NCBI GenBank assembly: GCA_022568115.1
Contig: JADFFP010000004.1
Span: forward strand, 1 to 16,157
Length of the DNA: 16,157 nucleotides
Source of the DNA: Pseudomonadota bacterium
GTDB lineage: Bacteria > Pseudomonadota > Alphaproteobacteria > Sphingomonadales > SMXR01
Direction: 5' to 3'
The notes beneath the pieces were generated by a model that saw only the letters and a list, made by a program, of their open reading frames with translations, was not told the DNA's origin and did no database searches. Positions 8,686-14,933 of the stretch are shown here, piece by piece. Numbering within the stretch: the first letter of the stretch is position 1; each line of letters starts with the position of its first letter. Made by a program: the position numbers and the translations under genes.

Positions 8686-9240
8686 ATGTTTATAGAAACC
8701 GAACAGACGCCAAACCCCAGGTCCCTGAAATTTATCCCGGACCGCCCGGTGATTGAAAAGGGCACGGTGCATTTTACAGATTCCGGCAAGGCGGAGGCCT
8801 CCCCCCTCGCCCAGGCCCTGTTCGCCCTGAAGGATGTCACCGGGGTACTGTTGGCGCCTTCGTTTATCTCGGTCACCATCAAGGGAAATGACTGGAAAGA
8901 GGCCAAGCCCGCCATTCTGGGTGTGCTGATGGATCATTTTACCTCCGGCAACCCGGCCGTTCTGGAGACGGCGGTTAAGGAGCCGGAACCAAAGAAAGAC
9001 AGCGAAGAGGATAATGAAATTGTCCAGCAAATCCGCACCATACTGGATGAAAAAGTCCGTCCCGCGGTGGCCAAGGACGGCGGTGATGTGATTTTTTCCA
9101 AATTCGAGGATGGCATTGTCTACCTTAAAATGCAGGGCGCGTGTTCCGGCTGTCCCTCTTCCATTTACACCCTGAAAAGCGGGATCGAGAACCTCTTGAA
9201 GTACTATATCCCTGATGTTCAGGAAGTCCGCCAAATCTGA
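8686..9240 (+). CDS. NFU1-type iron-sulfur cluster carrier (NifU-like protein)
   Basis: A 184-residue Fe-S cluster scaffold/carrier that delivers clusters to apo-enzymes. The N-terminal Nfu_N domain begins with FIETEQTPNPRSLKFIPDR (residues 2-20), the hallmark of mitochondrial NFU1 and its alphaproteobacterial relatives. After an acidic, charged linker (about 95-112), the NifU C-terminal domain holds the cluster-binding pair C153-S-G-C156 in GACSGCPSS. Two subunits together bind one 4Fe-4S cluster in characterised relatives. The start is ATG 8686, because the conserved domain begins there; upstream in-frame codons overlap usp and look unconserved. The ribosome site is weak. The gene is 10 bases after usp and 16 before the nitroreductase gene. 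E. coli NfuA differs in its N-terminal domain, so I give no symbol. Confidence 0.95.
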   Translation: MFIETEQTPNPRSLKFIPDRPVIEKGTVHFTDSGKAEASPLAQALFALKDVTGVLLAPSFISVTIKGNDWKEAKPAILGVLMDHFTSGNPAVLETAVKEPEPKKDSEEDNEIVQQIRTILDEKVRPAVAKDGGDVIFSKFEDGIVYLKMQGACSGCPSSIYTLKSGIENLLKYYIPDVQEVRQI

Positions 9241-9256
9241 AAAAAGAAGCAAGAGG

Positions 9257-9850
9257 ATGAAAAACCCCCTGGATAACCGGGCCAAGGATTTGATTTTCAG
9301 GGAAGCCCGGTCCTACAGCCGCTGGGCTAATGAGGATGTTTCCGATCAAACCCTGAAAGAGATTGTCGAGCTGATGAAATGGGGGGCGACCAGCGCCAAT
9401 TGCTGGCCGATGCGCCTGGTATTTGTCAAATCCGCCGAGGCCAAGGCCCGCCTGAAACCACATATTGATGAGTTTAATGTTGAAAAGGTCCTGACCGCCC
9501 CGGTGGTGGCAATCATTGCCTATGACAGCAAATTTTTTGACCGCATCCCGGAATTTTTCCCCCACAATCCGGAAGCCCGGGAATGGTTTGCAAATGACCA
9601 GGATTTGGCTTTTGAAACCGCGTTCCGGAACAGCACCTTGCAGGGGGCTTACCTGATGATCGCCGCGCGCTCACTCGGGCTGGATTGCGGCCCGATGTCG
9701 GGCTTTGACCAGGCTGGGGTCAATAAAGAATTTTTCCCGGACGGCCAATACCGGGCTAATTTCATCTGCGCGCTCGGGGTTGGGACTAATGAGCTGCTGT
9801 TCCCGCGCTCCCCGCGTCCGGCGTTTGAGACCGTCGCGGAAATAATCTGA
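9257..9850 (+). CDS. Nitroreductase-family FMN oxidoreductase, RutE-like (malonic semialdehyde reductase type)
   Basis: A 197-residue flavin oxidoreductase of the nitroreductase superfamily. It closely follows E. coli RutE as I remember it: same length, with shared segments LMKWGATSANC (residues 39-49), LTAPVVAI (79-86), ETAFRNSTLQGAYL (120-133) and GPMSGFD (145-151). RutE reduces malonic semialdehyde to 3-hydroxypropionate in pyrimidine degradation, but none of the other rut genes is in this window, so the physiological substrate here is open. The ATG at 9257 is the only sensible start. AAGAGG touches the start codon directly, and AAGAAG at 9244-9249 is better placed. It sits between NFU and tsaB with gaps of 16 and 11 bases, which implies co-transcription but no obvious shared pathway. 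Confidence 0.88.
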   Translation: MKNPLDNRAKDLIFREARSYSRWANEDVSDQTLKEIVELMKWGATSANCWPMRLVFVKSAEAKARLKPHIDEFNVEKVLTAPVVAIIAYDSKFFDRIPEFFPHNPEAREWFANDQDLAFETAFRNSTLQGAYLMIAARSLGLDCGPMSGFDQAGVNKEFFPDGQYRANFICALGVGTNELLFPRSPRPAFETVAEII

Positions 9851-9861
9851 AAAGGATTTGA

Positions 9862-10554
9862 ATGCTGCTGGCGCTGGATACGGCTTTTTCCGCCTGCTCA
9901 GTGGCCCTGGCTTCACCGTCGGGAGAACTGGCCTCTGCCCGCCATGTGGTGCAAAGCCGCGGCCAGGCTGAAACCCTGGTGCCGATGGTGGACGAAGTTT
10001 TACAGCAAGCCGGGGTTAAGCCGCAAGCGATCACCCGGATAGTTGTGACCAGGGGTCCCGGCACCTTCGCTGGGGTCCGGATCGGGATTGCTTTTGCCCG
10101 GTCGCTGGCGCTGGCAACCGGCGCCCGGGTTTTAGGGCTAAGTTCGTTTGAAGCACTGGCCGGAATCGTTGCCCTTGAGGGGTCCTGGCCCAAGTCCCTG
10201 CCGCTGGTCGTGGCAATTCCGGCCGGCCGGGCCGGCATATCCGTGGAAATGTTCACCAAGCCAGAAAAGACATCGCTTGTGCCGAAAACCCTAAAAGGGC
10301 CGAAAATTGTCAGCCTGGAGGATTTTTATGCCTGGACCGGGGCCGGGGAAGGGATAATCGCCGGCCCACGGATGGACCAAATACCGGAGGCGAAGGGTTT
10401 TGTAAAAATCGATCAGTGGCCCCGGGCTGAAGATCTGATCCGGTGCGCACTCCTTTATCCCGAAAGTGCTTATGAGGATACCGCAACCCCCCTGTACCTG
10501 CGGCCGCCGGACGCCACGCCGCAAAGTCCTTCCCGGTTTTTAGCCGGGTCGTAA
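9862..10554 (+). CDS. tsaB: tRNA threonylcarbamoyladenosine biosynthesis protein TsaB
   Basis: TsaB (YeaZ) is the non-catalytic partner of TsaD in making t6A37 on ANN-decoding tRNAs, together with TsaC and TsaE. The 230-residue product has the normal length. The actin/Hsp70-like fold opens with LLALDTAFSACSVAL (residues 2-16), and the family segment TRGPGTFAGVRIGIAFARSL follows in the N-terminal half. The C-terminal half is more divergent, as is usual, and ends with the alphaproteobacterial-style PLYLRPPDA. AAAGGA at 9851-9856 lies 5 bases before the ATG, a good ribosome site. In many alphaproteobacteria rimI follows tsaB directly; here it does not. Confidence 0.94.
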   Translation: MLLALDTAFSACSVALASPSGELASARHVVQSRGQAETLVPMVDEVLQQAGVKPQAITRIVVTRGPGTFAGVRIGIAFARSLALATGARVLGLSSFEALAGIVALEGSWPKSLPLVVAIPAGRAGISVEMFTKPEKTSLVPKTLKGPKIVSLEDFYAWTGAGEGIIAGPRMDQIPEAKGFVKIDQWPRAEDLIRCALLYPESAYEDTATPLYLRPPDATPQSPSRFLAGS

Positions 10555-10660
10555 ACTGCCCTGCTATAAGCCTTTATGAAAACCTGAAATTTGCCGGTGT
10601 GGCGCAAGAAAGGGCCATTATCACAGCCAGGGTGGTAAATAAAATAAGGCCCTGGTCATG

Positions 10661-10760
10661 AAAATCACTGCTTGTTAACCAAATATATACTATTTTAGAG
10701 CTATATTTAACTTGCGAATATTAAGGTTTTATTTGAATTTCGCCCTAATTTTAAAGTAAT
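10661..10760 (+). promoter_or_regulatory. AT-rich regulatory region upstream of mucR, with a 7-base dyad
   Basis: The tsaB-mucR intergenic gap (10555-10818) has no gene. By my count only 24 of the 100 bases from 10661 to 10760 are G or C, unlike the surrounding GC-rich sequence. It contains a perfect inverted repeat, AAATATA (10681-10687) and TATATTT (10702-10708), separated by 14 bases. Ros/MucR proteins bind AT-rich DNA and autoregulate in the studied rhizobia and Agrobacterium. I infer that this may be the operator of the mucR gene that follows. The bases from 10555 to 10660 hold two small overlapping inverted repeats. Confidence 0.45.
10733..10760 (+). promoter_or_regulatory. Possible mucR promoter
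   Basis: TTGAAT (10733-10738, four of six -35 bases) and AGTAAT (10755-10760, four of six -10 bases) are 16 bases apart. They would give a leader of about 50 bases before the mucR ATG. Other pairings are possible in such AT-rich DNA, for example TATACT at 10686-10691 as a -10 without a clear -35, so this is one candidate among several. Confidence 0.25.
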
Positions 10761-10818
10761 GGGATTTAACAGGGGTCTTTGGCGCCAGTTACCCAAAGGC
10801 CCCAGAGGTGAGCCGGAC

Positions 10819-11241
10819 ATGAGTGAAAACAATTTGAAAATGCCCCGCAAGGGAAAAAACATTGATCTGCTGGAGCTGACCGCCAAGGTGGTCGCTAACC
10901 ACCTGTCCAACAATAATGTTGATGTCAAGGACATCCCGGGCCTGATCCGCCAGGTGTACAAGACCATGGAACAGTTGAATGGTTCAAACGCTTCCCTGAC
11001 CCCGAGTGTGCGGCCGGCGGTGCCGATAAAGGACTCGATCAAGCCTGATTACATTGTCTGCCTTGAGGACGGCAAGCGTCTGAAGATGCTGAAAAGGTAC
11101 TTGAGGACGAAATATCAACTTAGTCCCGAAGACTACAGAAAGCGTTGGGGCCTGCCACCGGATTATCCCCTGGTGGCCCCTAATTATGCCCTGAAAAGGC
11201 AGCAATTGGCCAAATCCATCGGCCTTGGCAGGAACAAGTAA
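10819..11241 (+). CDS. mucR: MucR/Ros family transcriptional regulator with degenerate zinc finger
   Basis: A 140-residue regulator of the Ros/MucR family, which binds AT-rich promoters and controls exopolysaccharide, motility, cell-cycle or virulence genes in characterised alphaproteobacteria. The N-terminal helix (about 14-55) is the part used for oligomerisation in relatives. The DNA-binding domain spans about 75-137 and includes the family block RKRWGLPPDYPLVAPNYA (107-124) and IGLGR. In Ros the zinc ligands are two Cys and two His. Here only the first Cys is kept (Cys81); the others are Asp84, Tyr94 and Tyr99, so no classical zinc site is expected. I chose ATG 10819 because AGAGGTG (10804-10810) lies 8 bases upstream and the preceding 20 in-frame codons look unlike the family. 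It is flanked by an AT-rich region and a strong terminator, so it is probably monocistronic. Confidence 0.93.
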   Translation: MSENNLKMPRKGKNIDLLELTAKVVANHLSNNNVDVKDIPGLIRQVYKTMEQLNGSNASLTPSVRPAVPIKDSIKPDYIVCLEDGKRLKMLKRYLRTKYQLSPEDYRKRWGLPPDYPLVAPNYALKRQQLAKSIGLGRNK

Positions 11242-11261
11242 GTCACAGATACCCCCCCGAT

Positions 11262-11295
11262 AAAAAGGGCCGCGAGTTTAATCGCGGCCCTTTTT
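11262..11295 (+). terminator. Rho-independent terminator after mucR
   Basis: GGGCCGCGA (11267-11275) pairs perfectly with TCGCGGCCC (11282-11290) around the loop GTTTAA. It is followed by five T (11291-11295) and preceded by five A (11262-11266), which would lengthen the stem. It ends transcription 20-55 bases after the mucR stop. The A run on the left means it could also work on the opposite strand, although no gene is seen reading that way. It isolates fur from mucR. Confidence 0.93.
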
Positions 11296-11341
11296 GCCTT
11301 TGGCACCGGAGATAGTTTGTGCTAGTCGGTGGGAAAGTGCT

Positions 11342-11360
11342 ATTGCAAACCAACCGCAAT
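11342..11360 (+). promoter_or_regulatory. 19-base dyad upstream of fur, possible operator
   Basis: ATTGC (11342-11346) and GCAAT (11356-11360) form a perfect 5-base inverted repeat with a 9-base spacer, 31 bases before the fur ATG. The 19-base span is the size of a Fur-family operator, and Fur-family genes are often autoregulated. The match to any known Fur, Mur or Irr box is poor and such a short dyad can arise by chance. I could not identify a convincing -35/-10 pair in 11296-11391. Confidence 0.22.
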
Positions 11361-11391
11361 TTTAAACTCTGATAACGAAGCAGGGAAAAAA

Positions 11392-11838
11392 ATGGATAAA
11401 CACCAGCCGGGCGCGGCGATTAGCGATATTGAGCAGCTTTGCATCGACAGGGGCATGCGCATGACCGACCAGCGCCGTGTCATTGCCCGGGTTCTGTCGG
11501 GGGCAACGGATCATCCGGATGTAGAGAAGGTTTACAAACGTTCAACCGCAATTGATCCCGGCATCAGCATCGCCACTGTTTACCGGACCGTTCGCCTGTT
11601 TGAGGAAGCCGGTATCCTGGAACGCCATGATTTCCGTGACGGCCGCGCCAGGTACGAACTCTTGTCGGAGGACCATCATGACCACCTGATTGACGTGGAT
11701 TCCGGTGAAGTGCTTGAATTTCAAAGTGATGAAATTGAAAAGCTCCAGAAGGAAATTGCCGAAAAAATGGGTTTTAAGCTGGTTGATCACCGCATGGAAC
11801 TTTACGGGGTCCCGCTGTCGCGGAAAAAGAAATCTTGA
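11392..11838 (+). CDS. fur: Ferric uptake regulator family protein Fur
   Basis: A 148-residue metal-responsive repressor. The winged-helix domain (about 10-88) includes the recognition helix region [18 protein letters not shown] (58-75). The dimerisation domain carries the metal-binding cluster HHDH (95-98), Glu109 and His133 in [14 protein letters not shown]. These correspond to the sensing and second metal sites of Fur. The CxxC motifs that hold structural zinc in E. coli-type Fur are absent (IDVDSGE instead), and the only Cys is Cys17. I recall the same in other alphaproteobacterial Fur/Mur proteins. Start ATG 11392 has AGGG 6 bases upstream; a GTG at 11329 would add 21 residues that look like leader sequence. 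Whether it senses iron (Fur) or manganese (Mur) cannot be decided from sequence. It probably heads the miaB operon or has a shared transcript with it. Confidence 0.92.
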   Translation: MDKHQPGAAISDIEQLCIDRGMRMTDQRRVIARVLSGATDHPDVEKVYKRSTAIDPGISIATVYRTVRLFEEAGILERHDFRDGRARYELLSEDHHDHLIDVDSGEVLEFQSDEIEKLQKEIAEKMGFKLVDHRMELYGVPLSRKKKS

Positions 11839-11875
11839 ATATACTGAAAAACCGGGTAAACCACCGGCATCGGAA

Positions 11876-11891
11876 AAAGCCCGGAGGCTTT
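11876..11891 (+). other. Small hairpin in the fur-miaB gap covering a GGAGG
   Basis: AAAGCC (11876-11881) and GGCTTT (11886-11891) form a perfect 6-base-pair stem with a 4-base loop. There is no T run after it, so it is not a standard terminator. GGAGG (11883-11887), the best Shine-Dalgarno-like sequence before miaB, sits in its loop and 3' arm, 15 bases before the first in-frame ATG. It could influence read-through or translation of miaB. Confidence 0.3.
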
Positions 11892-11900
11892 GGCTTGGAA

Positions 11901-11920
11901 AAATGGTGAAAAATGGTGAA
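11901..11920 (+). repeat. Tandem 10-base repeat at the miaB start
   Basis: AAATGGTGAA occurs twice in direct succession (11901-11910 and 11911-11920), immediately before the ATG at 11921. Each copy contains an ATG. The first (11903) is in the miaB frame and the second (11913) is not. Gain or loss of one unit would shift the upstream ATG out of frame but leave 11921 usable. Confidence 0.7.
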
Positions 11921-13300
11921 ATGACACGGAAGGTCCATATCAAAAGCTACGGCTGCCAGATGAATGTTTATGATTCCAGCCGTATGGCCGGTTTGCTGGC
12001 GGAGATTGGCTATCGCCTGGCGGATACCCCGGACGAGGCCGATCTGGTCATTCTGAACACCTGCCATATCCGGGAAAAAGCCTCCGAAAAGGTGTATTCT
12101 GACATTGGCCGCCTGCGCGCCCTGAAGGAAAAGGGAAAAGCCGCCGGGCGCGATATGACCATCGCTGTTGCTGGATGTGTGGCCCAGGCTGAAGGGGAGG
12201 AAATTATCCGCCGCGCGCCAGTGGTCGAACTGGTGTTCGGCCCCCAGACCTATCACCGTCTGCCGGAATTGCTTGAAAGCGTCGCCAAGGCAAAGAAATC
12301 CAACCGGCCAGCCGCCATCGTCGATACTGAATTTCCGGTCGAGGAAAAATTTAACCACCTGGCGAAAAGGGCGCCCGCACCGGGCCCTTCGGCGTTCCTG
12401 ACCATTCAGGAAGGGTGTGACAAGTTTTGCACTTTTTGCGTGGTGCCCTACACCCGGGGGGGCGAGTTTTCACGCACTATTGAGGAAATCGCGCTCGAAG
12501 CCCGGGCGCTGGCGGCCCAGGGAGCGCGCGAGATCACGCTGCTCGGGCAAAACGTCAATGCCTTTCATGGTCTGGACAACGACCGCAACGAGCTTGGCCT
12601 GGGCGGCCTGATCAGGCGGCTGGCGGGAATAAAGGGATTGGCGCGCATCCGCTATACCACCTCGCATCCGCGCGACATGGAAGACGACCTGATCGCCGCC
12701 CATAGTGAAATTGAGGCCCTGATGCCCCATTTGCATCTGCCGGTGCAATCCGGCTCGGATCGGATACTGAAGACCATGAACCGGGGCCACAGCGCGGGCG
12801 ATTACCTGAAACTGGTGGAAAAAATCAGAAAAAGCCGGCCCGATATTGCCCTTTCCAGCGACTTTATCGTTGGCTTTCCGGGGGAGCGGGAAGAAGACTT
12901 TGAAAAAACCCTCGAGCTGGTAAGGGAGGTCAACTACGCCCAGGCCTATTCCTTCAAATACAGCCCGCGGCCCGGAACTCCTGCGGCCAATGCCCGGGAG
13001 CAGATTCCGGAGGCCGTGAAAGCGGACCGCCTGGCCGCCCTGCAGCAGATTTTAAACGCCCAAAAACAGGCTTTTAACCAGGCCAGTGTCGGCAAAAAGA
13101 CGACAGTCCTGTTCGAGCGTCATGGCAAACACCAGGGCCAGATTGTTGGCCGCAACCCCTATATGCAGGCGGTGCATGTCGTTACCGAAGATGCAAAAAA
13201 CTGCCTTGGGGCTCTAAAAGAAGTTGAAATTTTGGCCGCCGGACCCAATAGTTTAAAGGGAAAGCTGACGCTTCCCGCTAGGGCGCAAAGCGCGGCATAA
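11921..13300 (+). CDS. miaB: tRNA-2-methylthio-N6-dimethylallyladenosine synthase MiaB
   Basis: MiaB is a radical-SAM methylthiotransferase that adds the methylthio group to i6A37 of tRNA, using two 4Fe-4S clusters. From ATG 11921 the product has 459 residues, slightly short of E. coli MiaB. The UPF0004 domain supplies cluster cysteines Cys12 (SYGCQMN), Cys48 ([10 protein letters not shown]) and Cys86 (VAGC). The radical-SAM motif is C166-x3-C170-x2-C173 in [10 protein letters not shown], followed by VPYTRG. A C-terminal TRAM domain (about 385-450) binds RNA. I prefer 11921 because the family usually starts just before [12 protein letters not shown] 11903 (six residues more) is an equal alternative with GGA 4 bases upstream. 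The gene lies 82 bases after fur and 12 before phoH. Confidence 0.96.
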   Translation: MTRKVHIKSYGCQMNVYDSSRMAGLLAEIGYRLADTPDEADLVILNTCHIREKASEKVYSDIGRLRALKEKGKAAGRDMTIAVAGCVAQAEGEEIIRRAPVVELVFGPQTYHRLPELLESVAKAKKSNRPAAIVDTEFPVEEKFNHLAKRAPAPGPSAFLTIQEGCDKFCTFCVVPYTRGGEFSRTIEEIALEARALAAQGAREITLLGQNVNAFHGLDNDRNELGLGGLIRRLAGIKGLARIRYTTSHPRDMEDDLIAAHSEIEALMPHLHLPVQSGSDRILKTMNRGHSAGDYLKLVEKIRKSRPDIALSSDFIVGFPGEREEDFEKTLELVREVNYAQAYSFKYSPRPGTPAANAREQIPEAVKADRLAALQQILNAQKQAFNQASVGKKTTVLFERHGKHQGQIVGRNPYMQAVHVVTEDAKNCLGALKEVEILAAGPNSLKGKLTLPARAQSAA

Positions 13301-13312
13301 TTTACAAACCAG

Positions 13313-14377
13313 ATGACCCTCAAAACCAAATCCAAACAGATCCCGGCCAAAGAAAAAATTGTTTTGTCGTTTGAGGACAATTTGCTTCTCGCCAGCCTTT
13401 TTGGCCAGCACGATCAACATCTGGCGCGGATAGAACAGGCGCTGGGCGTGGTTCTTGCCAGCCGCGGCAACAAAATAGTCCTGGAGGGTGAAGCGACCGC
13501 CTGCCGGGAAGCAAGAGACGTTCTCCTGTACCTTTACCACACCCTGAAGGCGGGGAATGCCGTCTCCATCGGTGATGTTGACGGCGCCCTGAGGCTGGTC
13601 CAGGAAAAGGACCAGGACCTGCTTGCCACCGATGCGGAAAAACAGGACACTGGAAAAATGACCAAAGGGGATCAGAAAGCCGAACCCTCCGGGATGTTGA
13701 AAATCCATACCCGCAAACGGGTTATCACTCCCAGGACGGCGACCCAGAACCGCTATATCCGGGAACTGGCCAGCAAAGACCTGGTGTTCGCCGCCGGCCC
13801 GGCGGGGACCGGCAAAACCTACCTCGCGGTGGCCGTGGCGGTCTCCAAACTGATCGCCGGGGAGGTGGAACGCATCATTCTGTCCCGGCCGGCGGTGGAG
13901 GCCGGGGAAAGCCTTGGCTATCTGCCTGGCGATCTGAAGGAAAAGGTCGATCCTTACCTGCGTCCGCTTTACGACGCCCTGCATGATACCCTGCCCGCCG
14001 AACAGGTCGCCAGGTGTATCGAGATTGGCGAGATTGAAATCGCTCCGGTGGCCTTTATGCGCGGACGGACGTTATCGCACTCGTTCGTGATTCTGGATGA
14101 AGCCCAGAACACCACCCCGGGCCAGATGAAAATGTTTCTGACCCGGCTGGGGGAAGCCAGCACCATGGCGGTCACCGGCGATCCCAGCCAGGTGGATCTT
14201 CCCCCTGGAGCCGAATCCGGTCTGCAGCATGCGATCGATGTCCTGGACGGGATCGAGGGGGTCTCAATCATTAAATTTACCGACAAGGATGTCATCCGCA
14301 ATCCCCTGGTGCGCCGTATCGTCAATGCCTATGACGCCGGGGAAAAGGGCAAAAACCCCAGGGGCAGGGCAAAATAA
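13313..14377 (+). CDS. phoH: PhoH family ATPase (PhoL/YbeZ)
   Basis: A 354-residue cytoplasmic P-loop ATPase of the PhoH-like group, thought to act in RNA metabolism together with YbeY, whose gene follows. The N-terminal 120 residues form a KH-like RNA-binding region, followed by a polar linker (about 100-130). The ATPase domain has the segment RTATQNRYIREL, Walker A GPAGTGKT (162-169) and Walker B VILDEAQN (Asp262-Glu263). The family block LSRPAVEAGESLGYLPGD lies between them, and TGDPSQVDLP follows Walker B. The ATG at 13313 has no recognisable Shine-Dalgarno, only CAAACCAG, so translation may be coupled to miaB, whose stop is 12 bases upstream. The reaction driven by its ATPase is not firmly known in the family. 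Confidence 0.95.
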   Translation: MTLKTKSKQIPAKEKIVLSFEDNLLLASLFGQHDQHLARIEQALGVVLASRGNKIVLEGEATACREARDVLLYLYHTLKAGNAVSIGDVDGALRLVQEKDQDLLATDAEKQDTGKMTKGDQKAEPSGMLKIHTRKRVITPRTATQNRYIRELASKDLVFAAGPAGTGKTYLAVAVAVSKLIAGEVERIILSRPAVEAGESLGYLPGDLKEKVDPYLRPLYDALHDTLPAEQVARCIEIGEIEIAPVAFMRGRTLSHSFVILDEAQNTTPGQMKMFLTRLGEASTMAVTGDPSQVDLPPGAESGLQHAIDVLDGIEGVSIIKFTDKDVIRNPLVRRIVNAYDAGEKGKNPRGRAK

Positions 14378-14378
14378 C

Positions 14379-14930
14379 ATGGCAGATGACCCGAACCCCG
14401 GGCTTGAGTTAAAATTGGCCGTTGAGGTGAACATCAAGGACCCGGCCTGGACCAAAGCCTTGCCCCGCCTGGAGGCCCTTGCCGCTGAAGTGGTGAGCGA
14501 GGTTCTGGCCCGCCCGGCCAGCTGGCGCCATTATGAAGCCGGCATTCCTGTCAGGCCGGTTGAGGTCAGTGTTTGTTTTGCCGGTAATCTATTCGTCCAG
14601 GGCCTTAACGCCAAATACCGGCAAAAAAACACCCCAACCAATGTTCTCTCATTTCCCGCGGATGATGACGGACTTGCGGCCGGAGAGCAGGAGGTATTGC
14701 TGGGGGATATCGTGCTGGCTTTCGGGGTCGTGGCGGAGGAGGCGAAAACTCAAGGCAAGTCCCTGCACGAACATACCGTCCACCTGCTGGTCCATGGGGT
14801 TTTGCATCTGGTCGGGTATTCCCATCAGGATGAACCCGGAACCAGGGAAATGGAAAAGCTGGAAATAGAAACTCTGTCTGGCTTTGGAATTACCAACCCA
14901 TACACCACCCCGGAAGCGCGAAGGTTGTAG
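14379..14930 (+). CDS. ybeY: Endoribonuclease / rRNA maturation factor YbeY
   Basis: A 183-residue zinc-dependent RNase needed for 16S rRNA 3' end maturation and late 70S ribosome quality control in studied bacteria. The defining motif HGVLHLVGYSH (residues 139-149) provides the three zinc-binding histidines, His139, His143 and His149. Upstream lies the conserved segment YRQKNTPTNVLSFP (80-93), with LLGDIVLA after it. The start is ATG 14379, one base after the phoH stop codon, with AGGG (14366-14369) 9 bases upstream. The longer open frame beginning at 14229 merely overlaps phoH in another frame. Near-overlap with phoH agrees with the known YbeZ-YbeY functional pairing. The N-terminal 15 residues look variable. 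Confidence 0.96.
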   Translation: MADDPNPGLELKLAVEVNIKDPAWTKALPRLEALAAEVVSEVLARPASWRHYEAGIPVRPVEVSVCFAGNLFVQGLNAKYRQKNTPTNVLSFPADDDGLAAGEQEVLLGDIVLAFGVVAEEAKTQGKSLHEHTVHLLVHGVLHLVGYSHQDEPGTREMEKLEIETLSGFGITNPYTTPEARRL

Positions 14931-14933
14931 GTC

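Noticed and set aside
8467..9285. A 272-codon minus-strand frame opposite usp and the NFU gene
   Set aside because: It lies opposite two well-recognised genes and its translation resembles no family; a shadow of GC-biased coding.
10759..10818. An upstream ATG start for mucR adding 20 residues
   Set aside because: The added residues look unlike the MucR family, and the ATG at 10819 has a well-placed AGAGGTG, whereas the ATG at 10759 has none.
11329..11391. A GTG start giving Fur 21 more residues
   Set aside because: The added residues resemble no Fur N-terminus and the ATG at 11392 has AGGG at proper spacing.
11690..11902. A much longer N-terminus for MiaB overlapping fur
   Set aside because: The frame is open inside fur by chance; the peptide is unrelated to MiaB and conserved sequence begins just after 11921.
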